Assembly: GCF_006438825.1 (NCBI RefSeq)
Contig: NZ_RCZP01000031.1
Coordinates: 1-60,794, forward strand
Reading direction: 5' to 3'
Length of the DNA: 60,794 nucleotides
Source of the DNA: Muricoccus nepalensis
Lineage (GTDB): Bacteria; Pseudomonadota; Alphaproteobacteria; Acetobacterales; Acetobacteraceae
Below the pieces are notes generated by a model. It searched no databases, was not told the DNA's origin, and saw only the letters and a list, made by a program, of their open reading frames with translations. This document shows positions 17,615 to 27,645 of the stretch, piece after piece. The translations under genes and the position numbers were made by a program. The first letter of the stretch is position 1. Each line of letters begins with the position of its first letter.

Positions 17615-17687
17615 TGGGCCGGGCAGGAATCGAACCCGCAACCAAGCCGTTATGAGCGGCCAGCTCTGACCGTTGAGCTACCGGCCC
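17615..17687 (-). tRNA. tRNA with CAT anticodon, probably tRNA-Ile2 (k2C-modified)
   Basis: Minus-strand cloverleaf of 73 nt: acceptor stem GGGCCGG/CCGGCCC, D-arm with GCTC-AACGGTCA-GAGC, anticodon loop CTCATAA, T-arm GCGGG-TTCGATT-CCTGC, discriminator A, no encoded CCA. The normal G1-C72 pair excludes initiator tRNA. The stretch after the anticodon (CGGCTTGGTTG) is closer to bacterial tRNA-Ile2, whose C34 becomes lysidine through TilS, than to elongator tRNA-Met. The isotype is a judgement. Confidence 0.85.
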
Positions 17688-17706
17688 TTCCCCTGCGTTC
17701 CTTAGA

Positions 17707-18939
17707 TCAGGCTCCGGTTCCGAGGAAGGTGCGGATCGCGCCCTCGGCCTTGTTCATGCTCGCGACGCCCTCGAGGTGGCCGAGCCCGCCCTCCAGCTCG
17801 AAGACCGTCACCGGGCGTCCCGCCTTGCGGAGGGTCTCGCCGAGGTCGCGGCCGTAGGCGATGGGGAAGATGTGGTCGCCCGGCGCGGGAAGGACGAGCC
17901 AGCTCGCCTTGCTGCGGGCCAGCGCCGCGGCGCTGTCGGGGTACTCGTTGAGGAAGAGCTGATTCGCGCGGGTGAGATAGATGAAGGCGTTGGCGTCCGC
18001 CGTCTTCGCGCGGGCCGCCGCGGCCTCGTCGAGGAAGCGCTCCACCGCGAAGCTGTCGCCGATGCGGCGGGCGGGGTCCTGGCCCTCCGGCGCGCGGCGG
18101 CCGAACTGGGCCAGGCTGCCGCGGTCGCGGGCCTGGAGGGTGACGATCTTCAGCGCCTCGGCCAGGCCGCGCAGCGGGGGCTCCCGCCCGGCGCCGTAGT
18201 AGTCGCCGTTCCGCCAGTTCGGGTCCATGCGGATGGGAACCTCCCAGATCTCCATCCAGCCGAGCAGGAAGGCGTCGAACTCGCCGGTGACCACCGAGGG
18301 CATGACGCGGTCGATCATGTCCGGGTAGGCGCAGGCCCACTCGATCGCCTGCAGCGCGCCCATGGAGGGCCCGGCGACGAGGGCGAGGCGCTTCACGCCG
18401 AGGCTGTCGAGAAGGCGCTTCTGCACCTCGATGAAGTCCCGCATGGAGACCACCGGGAAGGTCATGCCGAAGGGGCGGCCGGTGGAGGGGTCGATCGTCG
18501 CGGGGCCGGTGCTGGTGGTCGTCGCGTCGTTGAGGTTGAGGTTCACCAGCGTGTCGGAGGAGACGACGAAGAACCGGTCGGTGTCGATCGCCTTGCCGGG
18601 GCCGACGATGTTGTCCCAGTAGCCGGCGGGGCCGTTGGGCGAGAGGCGGCCGAAGGCGTGGCTGTTGGCGGAGAAGAAGTGGGTGATGAGGACGGCGTTG
18701 TCGCCGGCCGCGTTCAGCGTGCCCGCGGTCTGGTAGCCGATCCGCGCGTTGGGCACGACGCCGCCGCCGCGGGTGCGGTACTCGCCGGCCTCGAAGACCT
18801 GCTTGCGGACGACGAGCGGCTGGCCGGCCGGCGCCTGCGCCCGGGCGGGCCGCGGCGCGAGGAGGGCGGGGGCGGCGAGCGGCGCTGCGAGGAGGGGAGC
18901 GGCGAGCAGCGCGCGTCGGGCAATCGTCGGATGGTCCAT
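17707..18939 (-). CDS. Exported MetX-like alpha/beta hydrolase
   Basis: The 410-residue protein has a twin-arginine-like signal peptide ([20 protein letters not shown], cleavage near ARAQA) followed by an alpha/beta hydrolase of the homoserine O-acetyltransferase family: nucleophile serine in [10 protein letters not shown], acid in [10 protein letters not shown] and histidine in GLGHLEGV. A secreted form is unlikely to be the biosynthetic MetX, so an esterase or acyltransferase on an unknown substrate is more likely. The ATG at 18939 has AAGGGGA upstream and starts the signal peptide; an open extension to 19071 is not needed. The CAT tRNA follows downstream on the same strand. Confidence 0.78.
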   Translation of the reverse strand: MDHPTIARRALLAAPLLAAPLAAPALLAPRPARAQAPAGQPLVVRKQVFEAGEYRTRGGGVVPNARIGYQTAGTLNAAGDNAVLITHFFSANSHAFGRLSPNGPAGYWDNIVGPGKAIDTDRFFVVSSDTLVNLNLNDATTTSTGPATIDPSTGRPFGMTFPVVSMRDFIEVQKRLLDSLGVKRLALVAGPSMGALQAIEWACAYPDMIDRVMPSVVTGEFDAFLLGWMEIWEVPIRMDPNWRNGDYYGAGREPPLRGLAEALKIVTLQARDRGSLAQFGRRAPEGQDPARRIGDSFAVERFLDEAAAARAKTADANAFIYLTRANQLFLNEYPDSAAALARSKASWLVLPAPGDHIFPIAYGRDLGETLRKAGRPVTVFELEGGLGHLEGVASMNKAEGAIRTFLGTGA

Positions 18940-19160
18940 GGCATGTCCCCTTCGCCGTTTCGGGCGCGCCATGCTGGCGGGGGAGCGGGGCGGCGGCAAG
19001 CCGGCGAATGGCTGGCCGGAATTGCTGCTCCGGGCCGGCGCTGCTAGAGCCGCCGCGATCGTTCGCCGCATTCCGCGGCGACGCGCCCCCGCCGCGTGGA
19101 CGGGGATGCGCCGGCCGCGCGAGCGGCGCGGCGCCCACGAGAGCCAGGACCGCAGCCCCC

Positions 19161-19685
19161 ATGAACCCGAGCCTCATCCCGACCGGCAAGGCCCCGCCCT
19201 ACGACATCAACGTGGTCATCGAGATTCCCGAGGGTTCCTCGGTGAAGTACGAGCTGGACAAGGACTCCGGCGCGGTGGTGGTGGACCGCTTCCTCTTCAC
19301 GCCGATGGCCTATCCGGCGGCCTACGGCTTCGTTCCCGGCACCATCGCCGACGACGGCGACCCGACCGACGCGCTGGTGCTCACCCCGGCCCCCGTGGTG
19401 CCCGGCTGCGTGATCCGCTGCCGCCCGATCGGCGTGCTGCTGATGGAGGACGAGGCGGGGCAGGACGAGAAGCTCGTCTGCGTGCCCCACGACAAGATCC
19501 ACCCCTTCTTCTCCGACATCCAGTCCTGCGACGACCTGCCGAAGATCACGCGCCAGCAGATCGAGCACTTCTTCGCCCGCTACAAGGACCTCGAGCCCGG
19601 CAAGTGGGTGAAGATCACGGGTTGGGGCTCGGCGGAGAAGGCGGCGGAGCTGATCCAGCAGGGCATCGCGGCCGCGGCCAAGTAG
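19161..19685 (+). CDS. ppa: Inorganic pyrophosphatase (family I)
   Basis: Cytoplasmic enzyme that hydrolyses pyrophosphate and so drives biosynthetic reactions. At 174 residues it has the usual bacterial length. Visible are the N-terminal [18 protein letters not shown], the metal-binding DGDPTD motif near 65-70, and the lysine-rich C-terminal half. The ATG at 19161 gives the family start ([16 protein letters not shown]); upstream open sequence to 19008 lacks homology. A strong hairpin follows the gene. Confidence 0.96.
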   Translation: MNPSLIPTGKAPPYDINVVIEIPEGSSVKYELDKDSGAVVVDRFLFTPMAYPAAYGFVPGTIADDGDPTDALVLTPAPVVPGCVIRCRPIGVLLMEDEAGQDEKLVCVPHDKIHPFFSDIQSCDDLPKITRQQIEHFFARYKDLEPGKWVKITGWGSAEKAAELIQQGIAAAAK

Positions 19686-19698
19686 GGAAAGGTGCCAC

Positions 19699-19722
19699 CC
19701 CGGCGGCCCGCCTGCCGCCGGG
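19699..19722 (+). terminator. Hairpin after ppa
   Basis: A perfect 9-bp stem, CCCGGCGGC with GCCGCCGGG, and a 6-base loop lie 14 bases after the ppa stop. No T-run follows, so it is either a weak intrinsic terminator or an RNA-stabilising end. Confidence 0.5.
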
Positions 19723-19822
19723 AACCGGTCCCTCCCCTACCCCGGCGCTTTCGGGAACGATCCCGGCCGCCTTTTCTACGCCACGGGTGTGATGGGCTGC
19801 CGAATGCCCCACACCCTCCCCT

Positions 19823-21025
19823 TCATGGCCCGGGCCTCGCCGGTTCCGCCGCTTCGCGCGGCGTGACGCCGGCGCCAAGGCGGGGAAGGACGCGCGCTGC
19901 CAGGAGGGCCGCCGCGAGGACAATGGTGGCGCCCACCAGCCCCGCCGAGGCGAAGCCGAGATGGTTCCGGGTGAACCCGCCGATGGCCGCGCCCGCCCCC
20001 TGCCCGAGGGAGACCAGGGAACCGTTGAGGGCGAGGGCCAGGGGCGTCGCGGCGCCGGCCAGGGCCGCGAGGCGCGCCTGGAGGATCGGCACCACCGCGA
20101 AGAGGGCGCCCGCGCTCAGCACGATGGTCAGGGCCAGCAGCCAGGCCGAGCGGGCGCCGCCCCAGCCCGCGAGGAGCGAGGCGTAGGAGAGCTGGCAGAG
20201 CAGCAGGAGCACCAGCGCCGCGAGGAGCGCCGTGCGCCCCTTCGGCGAATCGGCGGTCCGGCCGCCGGCGGCGAGCCCGAGGAGGGACCCGACGCCGATG
20301 CAGGCCTGGAAGGGGCCGACGGCCGCGCCCGCGAGCCCCGTGACCTGGTTCACCAGCGGCCCCGTGAAGGCGACGACGCAGAAGGAGCCGACGAAGGCGA
20401 GGAAATTCGTGGCGAAGGCCGCGCGCACGGGGGGGATGCGCAGGAGCGCGCCGGGGCTCGGCCGTGGGCCCGGGATGGGCGGCACCCGGGGCATGACGGC
20501 GAGAAGGGCCAGGAGCGCCAGCGCCGCGATGGCGGCGCTGAGGGCGAAGCAGGCGCGCCAGCCATAGGCGCCGCCGACCGCGGAGCCCAGCGGAAGCCCG
20601 AGCATGAAGGCGAGGGTCAGCCCGCCGAGGACGAGGGCCAGCACCCGGCCGCGCTTCTCCGGCGAGACGAGCTGGGCCGCGGTGGCGCCACCGACCGCCC
20701 CCACGAGCGCCGCGCCCGTGCCCGTGACGAGGCGCAGGCCGATCAGGGCGCCGAAGCCGGGGGCCGCCATGCAGGCGAGGTTGCCGAGCAGCAGGATGGC
20801 CAGGCCGACGATGAGGATCGCGCGGCGCTCAAGGCGCGCGAGGAGGACGGCGAAGACGGGCGAGCCGATCGCGAAGGTGACGGCCGAGGCGGTGATCGCC
20901 AGCCCCGCCGTGCCGACGGGGATGCCGAGATCGGCCGCCATCTCGGAGAGAAGCCCCCCGAAGACGAAGCCCTGCGTGCCGACCGCGAAGTTGACGACGA
21001 GGAGCGCGTAGATCGCGGGCGGCAT
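19823..21025 (-). CDS. MFS transporter (DHA1-type efflux family)
   Basis: Inner-membrane transporter of 400 residues with about twelve hydrophobic helices and no signal peptide. The loop between helices 2 and 3 holds the LLARLERR basic motif, and the half-transporter boundary at about 185-205 is Pro/Arg-rich. It resembles arabinose/drug efflux-type members of the major facilitator superfamily; the substrate cannot be told. It follows the exported hydrolase on the same strand, separated by a hairpin. Confidence 0.88.
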   Translation of the reverse strand: MPPAIYALLVVNFAVGTQGFVFGGLLSEMAADLGIPVGTAGLAITASAVTFAIGSPVFAVLLARLERRAILIVGLAILLLGNLACMAAPGFGALIGLRLVTGTGAALVGAVGGATAAQLVSPEKRGRVLALVLGGLTLAFMLGLPLGSAVGGAYGWRACFALSAAIAALALLALLAVMPRVPPIPGPRPSPGALLRIPPVRAAFATNFLAFVGSFCVVAFTGPLVNQVTGLAGAAVGPFQACIGVGSLLGLAAGGRTADSPKGRTALLAALVLLLLCQLSYASLLAGWGGARSAWLLALTIVLSAGALFAVVPILQARLAALAGAATPLALALNGSLVSLGQGAGAAIGGFTRNHLGFASAGLVGATIVLAAALLAARVLPRLGAGVTPREAAEPARPGP

Positions 21026-21108
21026 CAGCGGGCCCGCCCGGGTGATGCATGGAATCCGGGAGGCGGTGGCGGCTGCATGGTCCCATCCGCGTCCATGGCG
21101 TGGCCGGC

Positions 21109-21140
21109 GTCAACGGGGAAGGCGCGCCCTCCCCGTTGAC
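21109..21140 (-). terminator. Perfect 11-bp inverted repeat between hydrolase and MFS genes
   Basis: GTCAACGGGGA at 21109-21119 pairs exactly with TCCCCGTTGAC at 21130-21140 around a 10-base loop. It begins six bases after the hydrolase stop when read on the minus strand. No T-run follows; a transcription or processing end for the hydrolase message is likely. Confidence 0.5.
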
Positions 21141-21145
21141 GGGTT

Positions 21146-21970
21146 TCAGCCGATGCCCGCGAGGAGCTCCACCACGCGGCCGGGGTCGGGGATCTCGACG
21201 TCGTGCGGCACGGGCAGCTCCACGTAGCGCCAGCCCTGCTTGGCCTTGGCGCGCTGCCGGCTCGGCTCGATCGAGGCGAGCGCCGGGTTGGTGTAGGCGA
21301 CGTAGGTGACGGGCAGCCCGGCGCCGGCCGGCTTCGCCAGGCGCATCGCGCTCTCGTAGGTGCCGATGGGATGCGGGCGCAGGCGGCGCATGAACCAGTC
21401 CTTGTTGGGGCTGGCCGGGATCGGGAAGCCCTCCGGCCCCGGCACCGGGAGGGCGACGCCGCCGCCCTGCTCCTGCGCGACCTTGCGGCGGCCGTCCGCC
21501 ATGCCCGCCGGCAGGATGTCGAACACCTTCTCGCCGTTCTCCGGGATCAGGGCGTCGAGGTAGACGACGTGCCGGACGCGGTCCGTCATCCGGTCGGCGA
21601 CGCCGGTGACGGCCACGCCGCCGTAGGAATGGCCCACGAGAATGATGTCGCGGAGCTCGTCGGTCTCGATGACGTTCATGACGTCCTCGACATGCGTGTC
21701 CACGGTGATCTGGCGGGAGAGGAGGTGGCTGCGCTCGCCAAGGCCGGTCTGGGTGGGGGTGCGGACCTCGTGCCCCATCCGGCGAAGGCCAGCGGCGACG
21801 TCGCGCCAGATCCACCCGCCGCCATAGGCGCCGTGGACGAGCACATAGGTCTTGGCCGCCCCCGCCGGCGCCGCGCCCGGGGCGGGCGCCTGGGCCTGGG
21901 CCTGCGCCTGGGCCAGCGTCGCGGCCGCCGGTGCGGTGGCGAGCGCGCCGATCATCGCCCTCCGGTTCAT
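21146..21970 (-). CDS. Exported alpha/beta hydrolase
   Basis: A 274-residue protein with a short twin-arginine-like signal (MNRRAMIGALATAPAAA, followed by an Ala-Gln repeat) and an alpha/beta hydrolase fold of the esterase/methylesterase type: oxyanion motif VLVHGAYGGGWIW, nucleophile serine in LVGHSYGG, and a C-terminal histidine in the VPHDVEIP region. It resembles plant salicylate-methylesterase-like and EstC-type hydrolases. The start has AGGAGG upstream at good spacing. The substrate is unknown. Confidence 0.82.
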   Translation of the reverse strand: MNRRAMIGALATAPAAATLAQAQAQAQAPAPGAAPAGAAKTYVLVHGAYGGGWIWRDVAAGLRRMGHEVRTPTQTGLGERSHLLSRQITVDTHVEDVMNVIETDELRDIILVGHSYGGVAVTGVADRMTDRVRHVVYLDALIPENGEKVFDILPAGMADGRRKVAQEQGGGVALPVPGPEGFPIPASPNKDWFMRRLRPHPIGTYESAMRLAKPAGAGLPVTYVAYTNPALASIEPSRQRAKAKQGWRYVELPVPHDVEIPDPGRVVELLAGIG

Positions 21971-22196
21971 GGGGTCTTCCTCCTGGTTTTGTTGGACGGA
22001 AGGCTAGGGAGGCGCGGTGGGGGGGTCAACGGCCCGTCCGCCGGACGCGTTCCGGAGGCGTTCCCGGGGAGGCGCAACACAAGCCCGTCAGGCGGCGGCC
22101 GGCGGTCGCGACAACGACGTTTCATGAACCGTAAAGTCGCCCGGGAGATGGTGTGGCACCGTCGCGAACCCGGGGCAGAGGGGAAAGGAGGAATCC

Positions 22197-22499
22197 ATGA
22201 AGGCCGCTGATCTCGAGGCAGCCTGGGCATGGGACCGCCTCGGCCCGGAGCAGCGGACCCGCTGGGGCCGCAGCGTGGTGGCCTCCCGCATCATCGACAT
22301 GAGCCAGGCCCAGGGACTGACGGGACCGGCGCGGGACAACTTCGCGATGCGCGAGTGGATGTCCGCCTACTGCCTGGCCGACGAGCGGGCGAAGCAGGAC
22401 AAGGAGGCGCAGGCGCTGTCCCAGTCGCTCTGGGTGCACTTCATCGCCGTGGCGACGCGCGGGTTCAGCGTGGTGGAGGAGTTCGCGCGGGAGCACTGA
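22197..22499 (+). CDS. Hypothetical 100-residue protein
   Basis: I do not recognise the family. The start is firm: AAAGGAGG lies about seven bases before the ATG. The protein has no signal peptide or membrane segment, is mostly helical, and is rich in Trp (WAWDRL, TRWGRS, MREWMSAY, LWVHF) and charged residues. It stands alone between two minus-strand genes, with a 226-base upstream region that could hold its own promoter. Confidence 0.7.
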   Translation: MKAADLEAAWAWDRLGPEQRTRWGRSVVASRIIDMSQAQGLTGPARDNFAMREWMSAYCLADERAKQDKEAQALSQSLWVHFIAVATRGFSVVEEFAREH

Positions 22500-22515
22500 C
22501 GGCGCCCCGCCCGTG

Positions 22516-23067
22516 CTATCCCGCCCGCTGCGGCAGGCGGAGGCCGAGGTTGTCCGGCACCGGCCATTCCTCCCGCACCCGGCGGATCACGCGGAAGCCG
22601 GCGGCGATATAGTTCGGCAGCGCGCGGGGATGGTCGGCCGTGCAGGTGTTGACCGTCAGCAGGGAGCAGGGCCCGGACCAGGCGACATCGATCGCGTGGC
22701 GTAAGAAGGCGCGCCCTAGGCCCTGGCCGATCGCGTGGGGCATGAGGCCGAAATAGGACAGGTTGGTCGTCCCGTCCCAGCGCCGCTCGATCTCGTGGAA
22801 GCCCGCGGGCTCGCCGTCGCGGTAGAGCACCTGAATGGAGGTGGCGGGGTCCCGCAGGATGGCCGCGATGCGCGAGTCCGGCAGCGTGCGGCGGAGCCAC
22901 CAGCAATGGTCGCGGCCGACGCCGTCGTAGAGGTAGCGGTAGAAGCCGACGGTGCAGCGGGGCACCGGCAGCACGGCGACCCCGGGCGGAAGCGCCGCCG
23001 GCGGGTCGGCCGGCGGGCGCTCCATGCGGAGGAAGGTGACCTCGACCTGGACGGGGGTCGTGGGCAT
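22516..23067 (-). CDS. GNAT family N-acetyltransferase
   Basis: A 183-residue acetyltransferase with the acetyl-CoA loop in GLMPHAIGQGLGRAFLRHAI (about 105-125) and the C-terminal strand-helix NTCTADHPRALPNYIAAGF. The substrate is unknown. It starts 10 bases after the rpoD stop on the same strand, so it can be read as the tail of the yqeY-dnaG-rpoD transcript. Confidence 0.85.
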   Translation of the reverse strand: MPTTPVQVEVTFLRMERPPADPPAALPPGVAVLPVPRCTVGFYRYLYDGVGRDHCWWLRRTLPDSRIAAILRDPATSIQVLYRDGEPAGFHEIERRWDGTTNLSYFGLMPHAIGQGLGRAFLRHAIDVAWSGPCSLLTVNTCTADHPRALPNYIAAGFRVIRRVREEWPVPDNLGLRLPQRAG

Positions 23068-23077
23068 TCCCGGGGTC

Positions 23078-25018
<1,941 letters not shown>

Positions 25019-25094
25019 GCTCTTCTCCCGCCACGGGTGAACCCTCCGGGAAGCGGGTGCGGCCGCCGCCGGGGGGTCGAAAAAGGTCTCTACT

Positions 25095-26987
25095 CTATGG
25101 AGAGGCGCTCTCGGCTCCGCTCTCCAGCTCCGCCTCCAACCCCGTCTCGCCGCGGCGGAGCGCGGAGAGGGCCTGGCTGAGGCGGATGACGCGGGATTGG
25201 GCGGCGGCGTCGTTCGCTGCCACCAGGTCCCGCCCCGCCGCGTCCAGATCCTCGACCAGCGCGCCCTCGCCTCGAAGGAAGCCGAAGAAGTGCCACCAGC
25301 CGTCGAGGGTCTCCGCGGGCTGGGCATCGGGGCTCGCCTCCCGCGGGAGGCCGGGCGCGCCCATGACCCAGGCCCGGGCCTCCTCCAGGCCGGTCGCGTT
25401 CAAGTGGTCAACCAAATCGGCGGAGTCAAGCGACGCTGCCGCACCTTCTGACACATCCGTGAGGGCGCGGCCCGCGTGCCACGCCAGGAGCGCGGCCTGG
25501 AGGGCCGAAGGCGGGCCGTGGGGAAGCTCGAGCAGGGCGAAGGCCTCCTCGACCTCGTTCAGCAGCCAGGGATGGGCGAGGGTGATGGCCAGGAGGCAGC
25601 GGGCCTGCTGCAGACGCGTGTTCCCGGCCTCGGGCGCGGCGCGGGGCGGCAGGCGGGGCGGCGGCCGGAACGGGGCGCCCTTGCGGGCGCCGGGGGTGAA
25701 GGGCGGGCGGGGTGGACGCGGCGGGCGGCTGCTCTCGAAGAAGCGGTTGAGGAGGGCGCTGCGGTACTCGGAAGCGAGGGATTTGTCGGGGATGCGCCCG
25801 GCCGCGGCGGCCAGGTCGTTGCGGAAGGCGGCGCGGCCCTCCGGCGTGCCGAGCGGCCGGCCCTCCGCCATGAGGTCGTAGATGGCGACCGAGAGGGGCT
25901 TGGCCGAGGCGAGAACGGCCTCGAAGGCCGGGGCGCCCTTCTTGGCGATGAGGTCGTCGGGATCCTGGCCCTGGGGGAGCGTCGCGAAGTGCAGCGTGCG
26001 CTCGGTGCCGATGAGGGGCAGGACCATCTCGCTGGTCCGGGCCGCCGCGCGCCGGCCGGCGGCATCGCCGTCGAGGCAGAGCACTGGCTCGGGCGTGATG
26101 CGCCAGACCTCCTCCATCTGCTCGGCCGTCAGCGCGGTGCCGAGGGGGGCGACGGCGCCCTCGAAACCCGCCTGGTGGAGGGCGATGACGTCCATGTAGC
26201 CCTCGGCCACGACGAGGCGGGCCTTGCCGCGGAAGACGGCCTCCCGCGCCATGTCGAGGCCGTAGAGGGTCCGCCGCTTGGAGAAGACGTCGGTCTCGGG
26301 GCCGTTAAGGTATTTCGGCTGCCCCTCCCCCAGGATGCGCCCCCCGAAGGAGACGATCCGCCCGCGGCGGTCGCGGATGGGGAACATGACGCGGTTGTAG
26401 AAGAAGTCGTTGTAGGCCCCTTCCCGCCCCTCCGCCGGCTTGGTCAGCCCGGCCTCGGCGAGCTGGCGCGGCTCGATCCCCAGCGGCTTGAGGTCGGCGG
26501 CGAGCGCCCCGCGGCCGGCGCCCGACCAGCCAAGGCCGAAGCGGGCGATGGTTTCCTCCGTCAGGCCGCGCCCCCGGAGGTAGTCGAGCGCGGCCCGCCC
26601 CTCGGGCGCCCGCAGGCGGCGCTGCATGGCCTCGCAGGCGACTTGCAGGACGTCGTGCAGGTCGCGGGCCCGTGCCTCCTTCGCCACCTGCCGCGGGCTT
26701 TCGCGAGGGACCTCGAGGCCCGCCTCCCCGGCTAGGCGCTCGACGGCCTCGCGGAAGGCCAGGCCCTCGGTCTGCATGGTGAAGCCGATGGCGTCGCCGT
26801 GCTGGCCGCAGCCAAAGCAGTGGTAGTGGTCGTCGTAGACGTAGAAAGAGGGAGTCTTCTCGTTGTGAAACGGGCAGCAGCCCTTCCACTGGCGGCCGTT
26901 GCGGGCGAGCCGGACCCGGCGGCCGATGAGGGGCGCGAGGGGCGTGCGGGCGCGGAGTTCGTCGAGGAAGTTCGGGGGAAGGGCCAT
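25095..26987 (-). CDS. dnaG: DNA primase DnaG
   Basis: Makes RNA primers for replication. The 630-residue protein has the N-terminal zinc-binding domain ([12 protein letters not shown] about 37-48, HCFGCG about 57-62), the RNA polymerase core, the Toprim domain with VVAEGYMD near 265 and [13 protein letters not shown], and a C-terminal DnaB-binding region after a Pro/Arg-rich linker (about 415-445). Middle gene of yqeY-dnaG-rpoD. Confidence 0.97.
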   Translation of the reverse strand: MALPPNFLDELRARTPLAPLIGRRVRLARNGRQWKGCCPFHNEKTPSFYVYDDHYHCFGCGQHGDAIGFTMQTEGLAFREAVERLAGEAGLEVPRESPRQVAKEARARDLHDVLQVACEAMQRRLRAPEGRAALDYLRGRGLTEETIARFGLGWSGAGRGALAADLKPLGIEPRQLAEAGLTKPAEGREGAYNDFFYNRVMFPIRDRRGRIVSFGGRILGEGQPKYLNGPETDVFSKRRTLYGLDMAREAVFRGKARLVVAEGYMDVIALHQAGFEGAVAPLGTALTAEQMEEVWRITPEPVLCLDGDAAGRRAAARTSEMVLPLIGTERTLHFATLPQGQDPDDLIAKKGAPAFEAVLASAKPLSVAIYDLMAEGRPLGTPEGRAAFRNDLAAAAGRIPDKSLASEYRSALLNRFFESSRPPRPPRPPFTPGARKGAPFRPPPRLPPRAAPEAGNTRLQQARCLLAITLAHPWLLNEVEEAFALLELPHGPPSALQAALLAWHAGRALTDVSEGAAASLDSADLVDHLNATGLEEARAWVMGAPGLPREASPDAQPAETLDGWWHFFGFLRGEGALVEDLDAAGRDLVAANDAAAQSRVIRLSQALSALRRGETGLEAELESGAESASP

Positions 26988-27031
26988 CCTGTCCCCCTTC
27001 TACCTTTTCGCCGGCCCGGGCTGTAGCGGTC

Positions 27032-27490
27032 TCAGCCGCCGAGCGCCGCCTTCACCATCGGCCCGGCCTTGCCCATGTCGAGCACCGCGGCGTGCTTTGC
27101 CTTCAGCGCCGCCATCACCTTGCCCATCTCCTTAACGGAGGCAGCACCGGTCTCGGCGACCGCCTCGCGGACCGCGGCCTCCATGGCGGCGTCGTCCATC
27201 TGCTGGGGCAGGAAGGACTCGATGACGGCGATCTCGGCCTCCTCCTTGGCGGCGAGCTCCTCCCGATTGCCCTGGCGGTACATCTCCACCGACTCCCGCC
27301 GGGACTTCACCATGCCGCGGAGAAGGGAGGTGATGGCCTCGTCCGGGATGGCGTCCACGCCTGAGGGGCGGGCGGCGATGTCGGCGTCCTTCAGCTTGGC
27401 CATGATCATGCGGATGGCCGAGGTGCGGGCGGCGTCCCCGGCGCGCATGGAGGCCTTCATCTCCTCGGTGAAGCGGGCGCGCAGGCTCAT
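27032..27490 (-). CDS. GatB/YqeY domain protein
   Basis: A 152-residue helical protein of the YqeY family, related to the tail domain of GatB that binds tRNA. Motifs: RTSAIRMIMAKLKDADI near 22-38, SFLPQQMDD, and the C-terminal MGKVMAALKAK. YqeY genes are commonly found directly before dnaG and rpoD. Two consecutive ATGs open the gene; the second (27490) lies seven bases from AAGGAG and is preferred. Its upstream region is shared with divergent carA and contains two palindromes. Confidence 0.9.
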   Translation of the reverse strand: MSLRARFTEEMKASMRAGDAARTSAIRMIMAKLKDADIAARPSGVDAIPDEAITSLLRGMVKSRRESVEMYRQGNREELAAKEEAEIAVIESFLPQQMDDAAMEAAVREAVAETGAASVKEMGKVMAALKAKHAAVLDMGKAGPMVKAALGG

Positions 27491-27572
27491 CATGGGTCTC
27501 CTTGGTCTCGCGGCCGCGGTTTAGAGGGGATCGGCGCGCGCGTCTGCCCGGGAATGAGGAAGCAGGGACCAC

Positions 27573-27589
27573 TGGGAAGTGGTTTCCCA
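27573..27589. promoter_or_regulatory. Palindromic operator-like repeat, copy 1
   Basis: TGGGAAGTGGTTTCCCA, an inverted repeat TGGGAA-N5-TTCCCA, lies in the yqeY-carA intergenic region, 83 bases upstream of yqeY and 56 bases upstream of carA. It is identical over 17 bases to copy 2. In this copy the flanks also form a nested repeat, ACCACT-GGGA-AGTGGT. Confidence 0.7.
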
Positions 27590-27609
27590 TCCGGCCCGCC
27601 GTTTTCCCC

Positions 27610-27645
27610 TTCCATTGGGAAGTGGTTTCCCACATATCCCTGGGT
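27610..27645 (+). promoter_or_regulatory. Possible carA promoter giving a leaderless message
   Basis: CATATC at 27633-27638 resembles a -10 element. Initiation seven or eight bases later would fall at or next to the ATG at 27646, and no ribosome site precedes that ATG, which fits a leaderless transcript. The -35 (around TTCCAT, 27610-27615) is poor. This is a weak pattern call. Confidence 0.35.
27616..27632. promoter_or_regulatory. Palindromic operator-like repeat, copy 2
   Basis: Second exact copy of TGGGAAGTGGTTTCCCA. The centres are 43 bp apart, about four helical turns, so both sites face the same side of the DNA. This copy sits just before the possible -10 element of carA and would fill the promoter spacer. 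Confidence 0.7.

Noticed and set aside
14676-17645. A minus-strand frame of nearly 1,000 codons opposite the asmA gene, and another long plus-strand frame at 3517-6261 opposite cheA
   Set aside because: Both are Arg/Ala/Gly/Pro-rich antisense readings of clearly coding genes, with no domain.
17615-17687. Reading the CAT tRNA as initiator tRNA-fMet
   Set aside because: The first acceptor pair is a normal G-C, whereas bacterial initiator tRNA has a mismatch there; the D-arm also differs.
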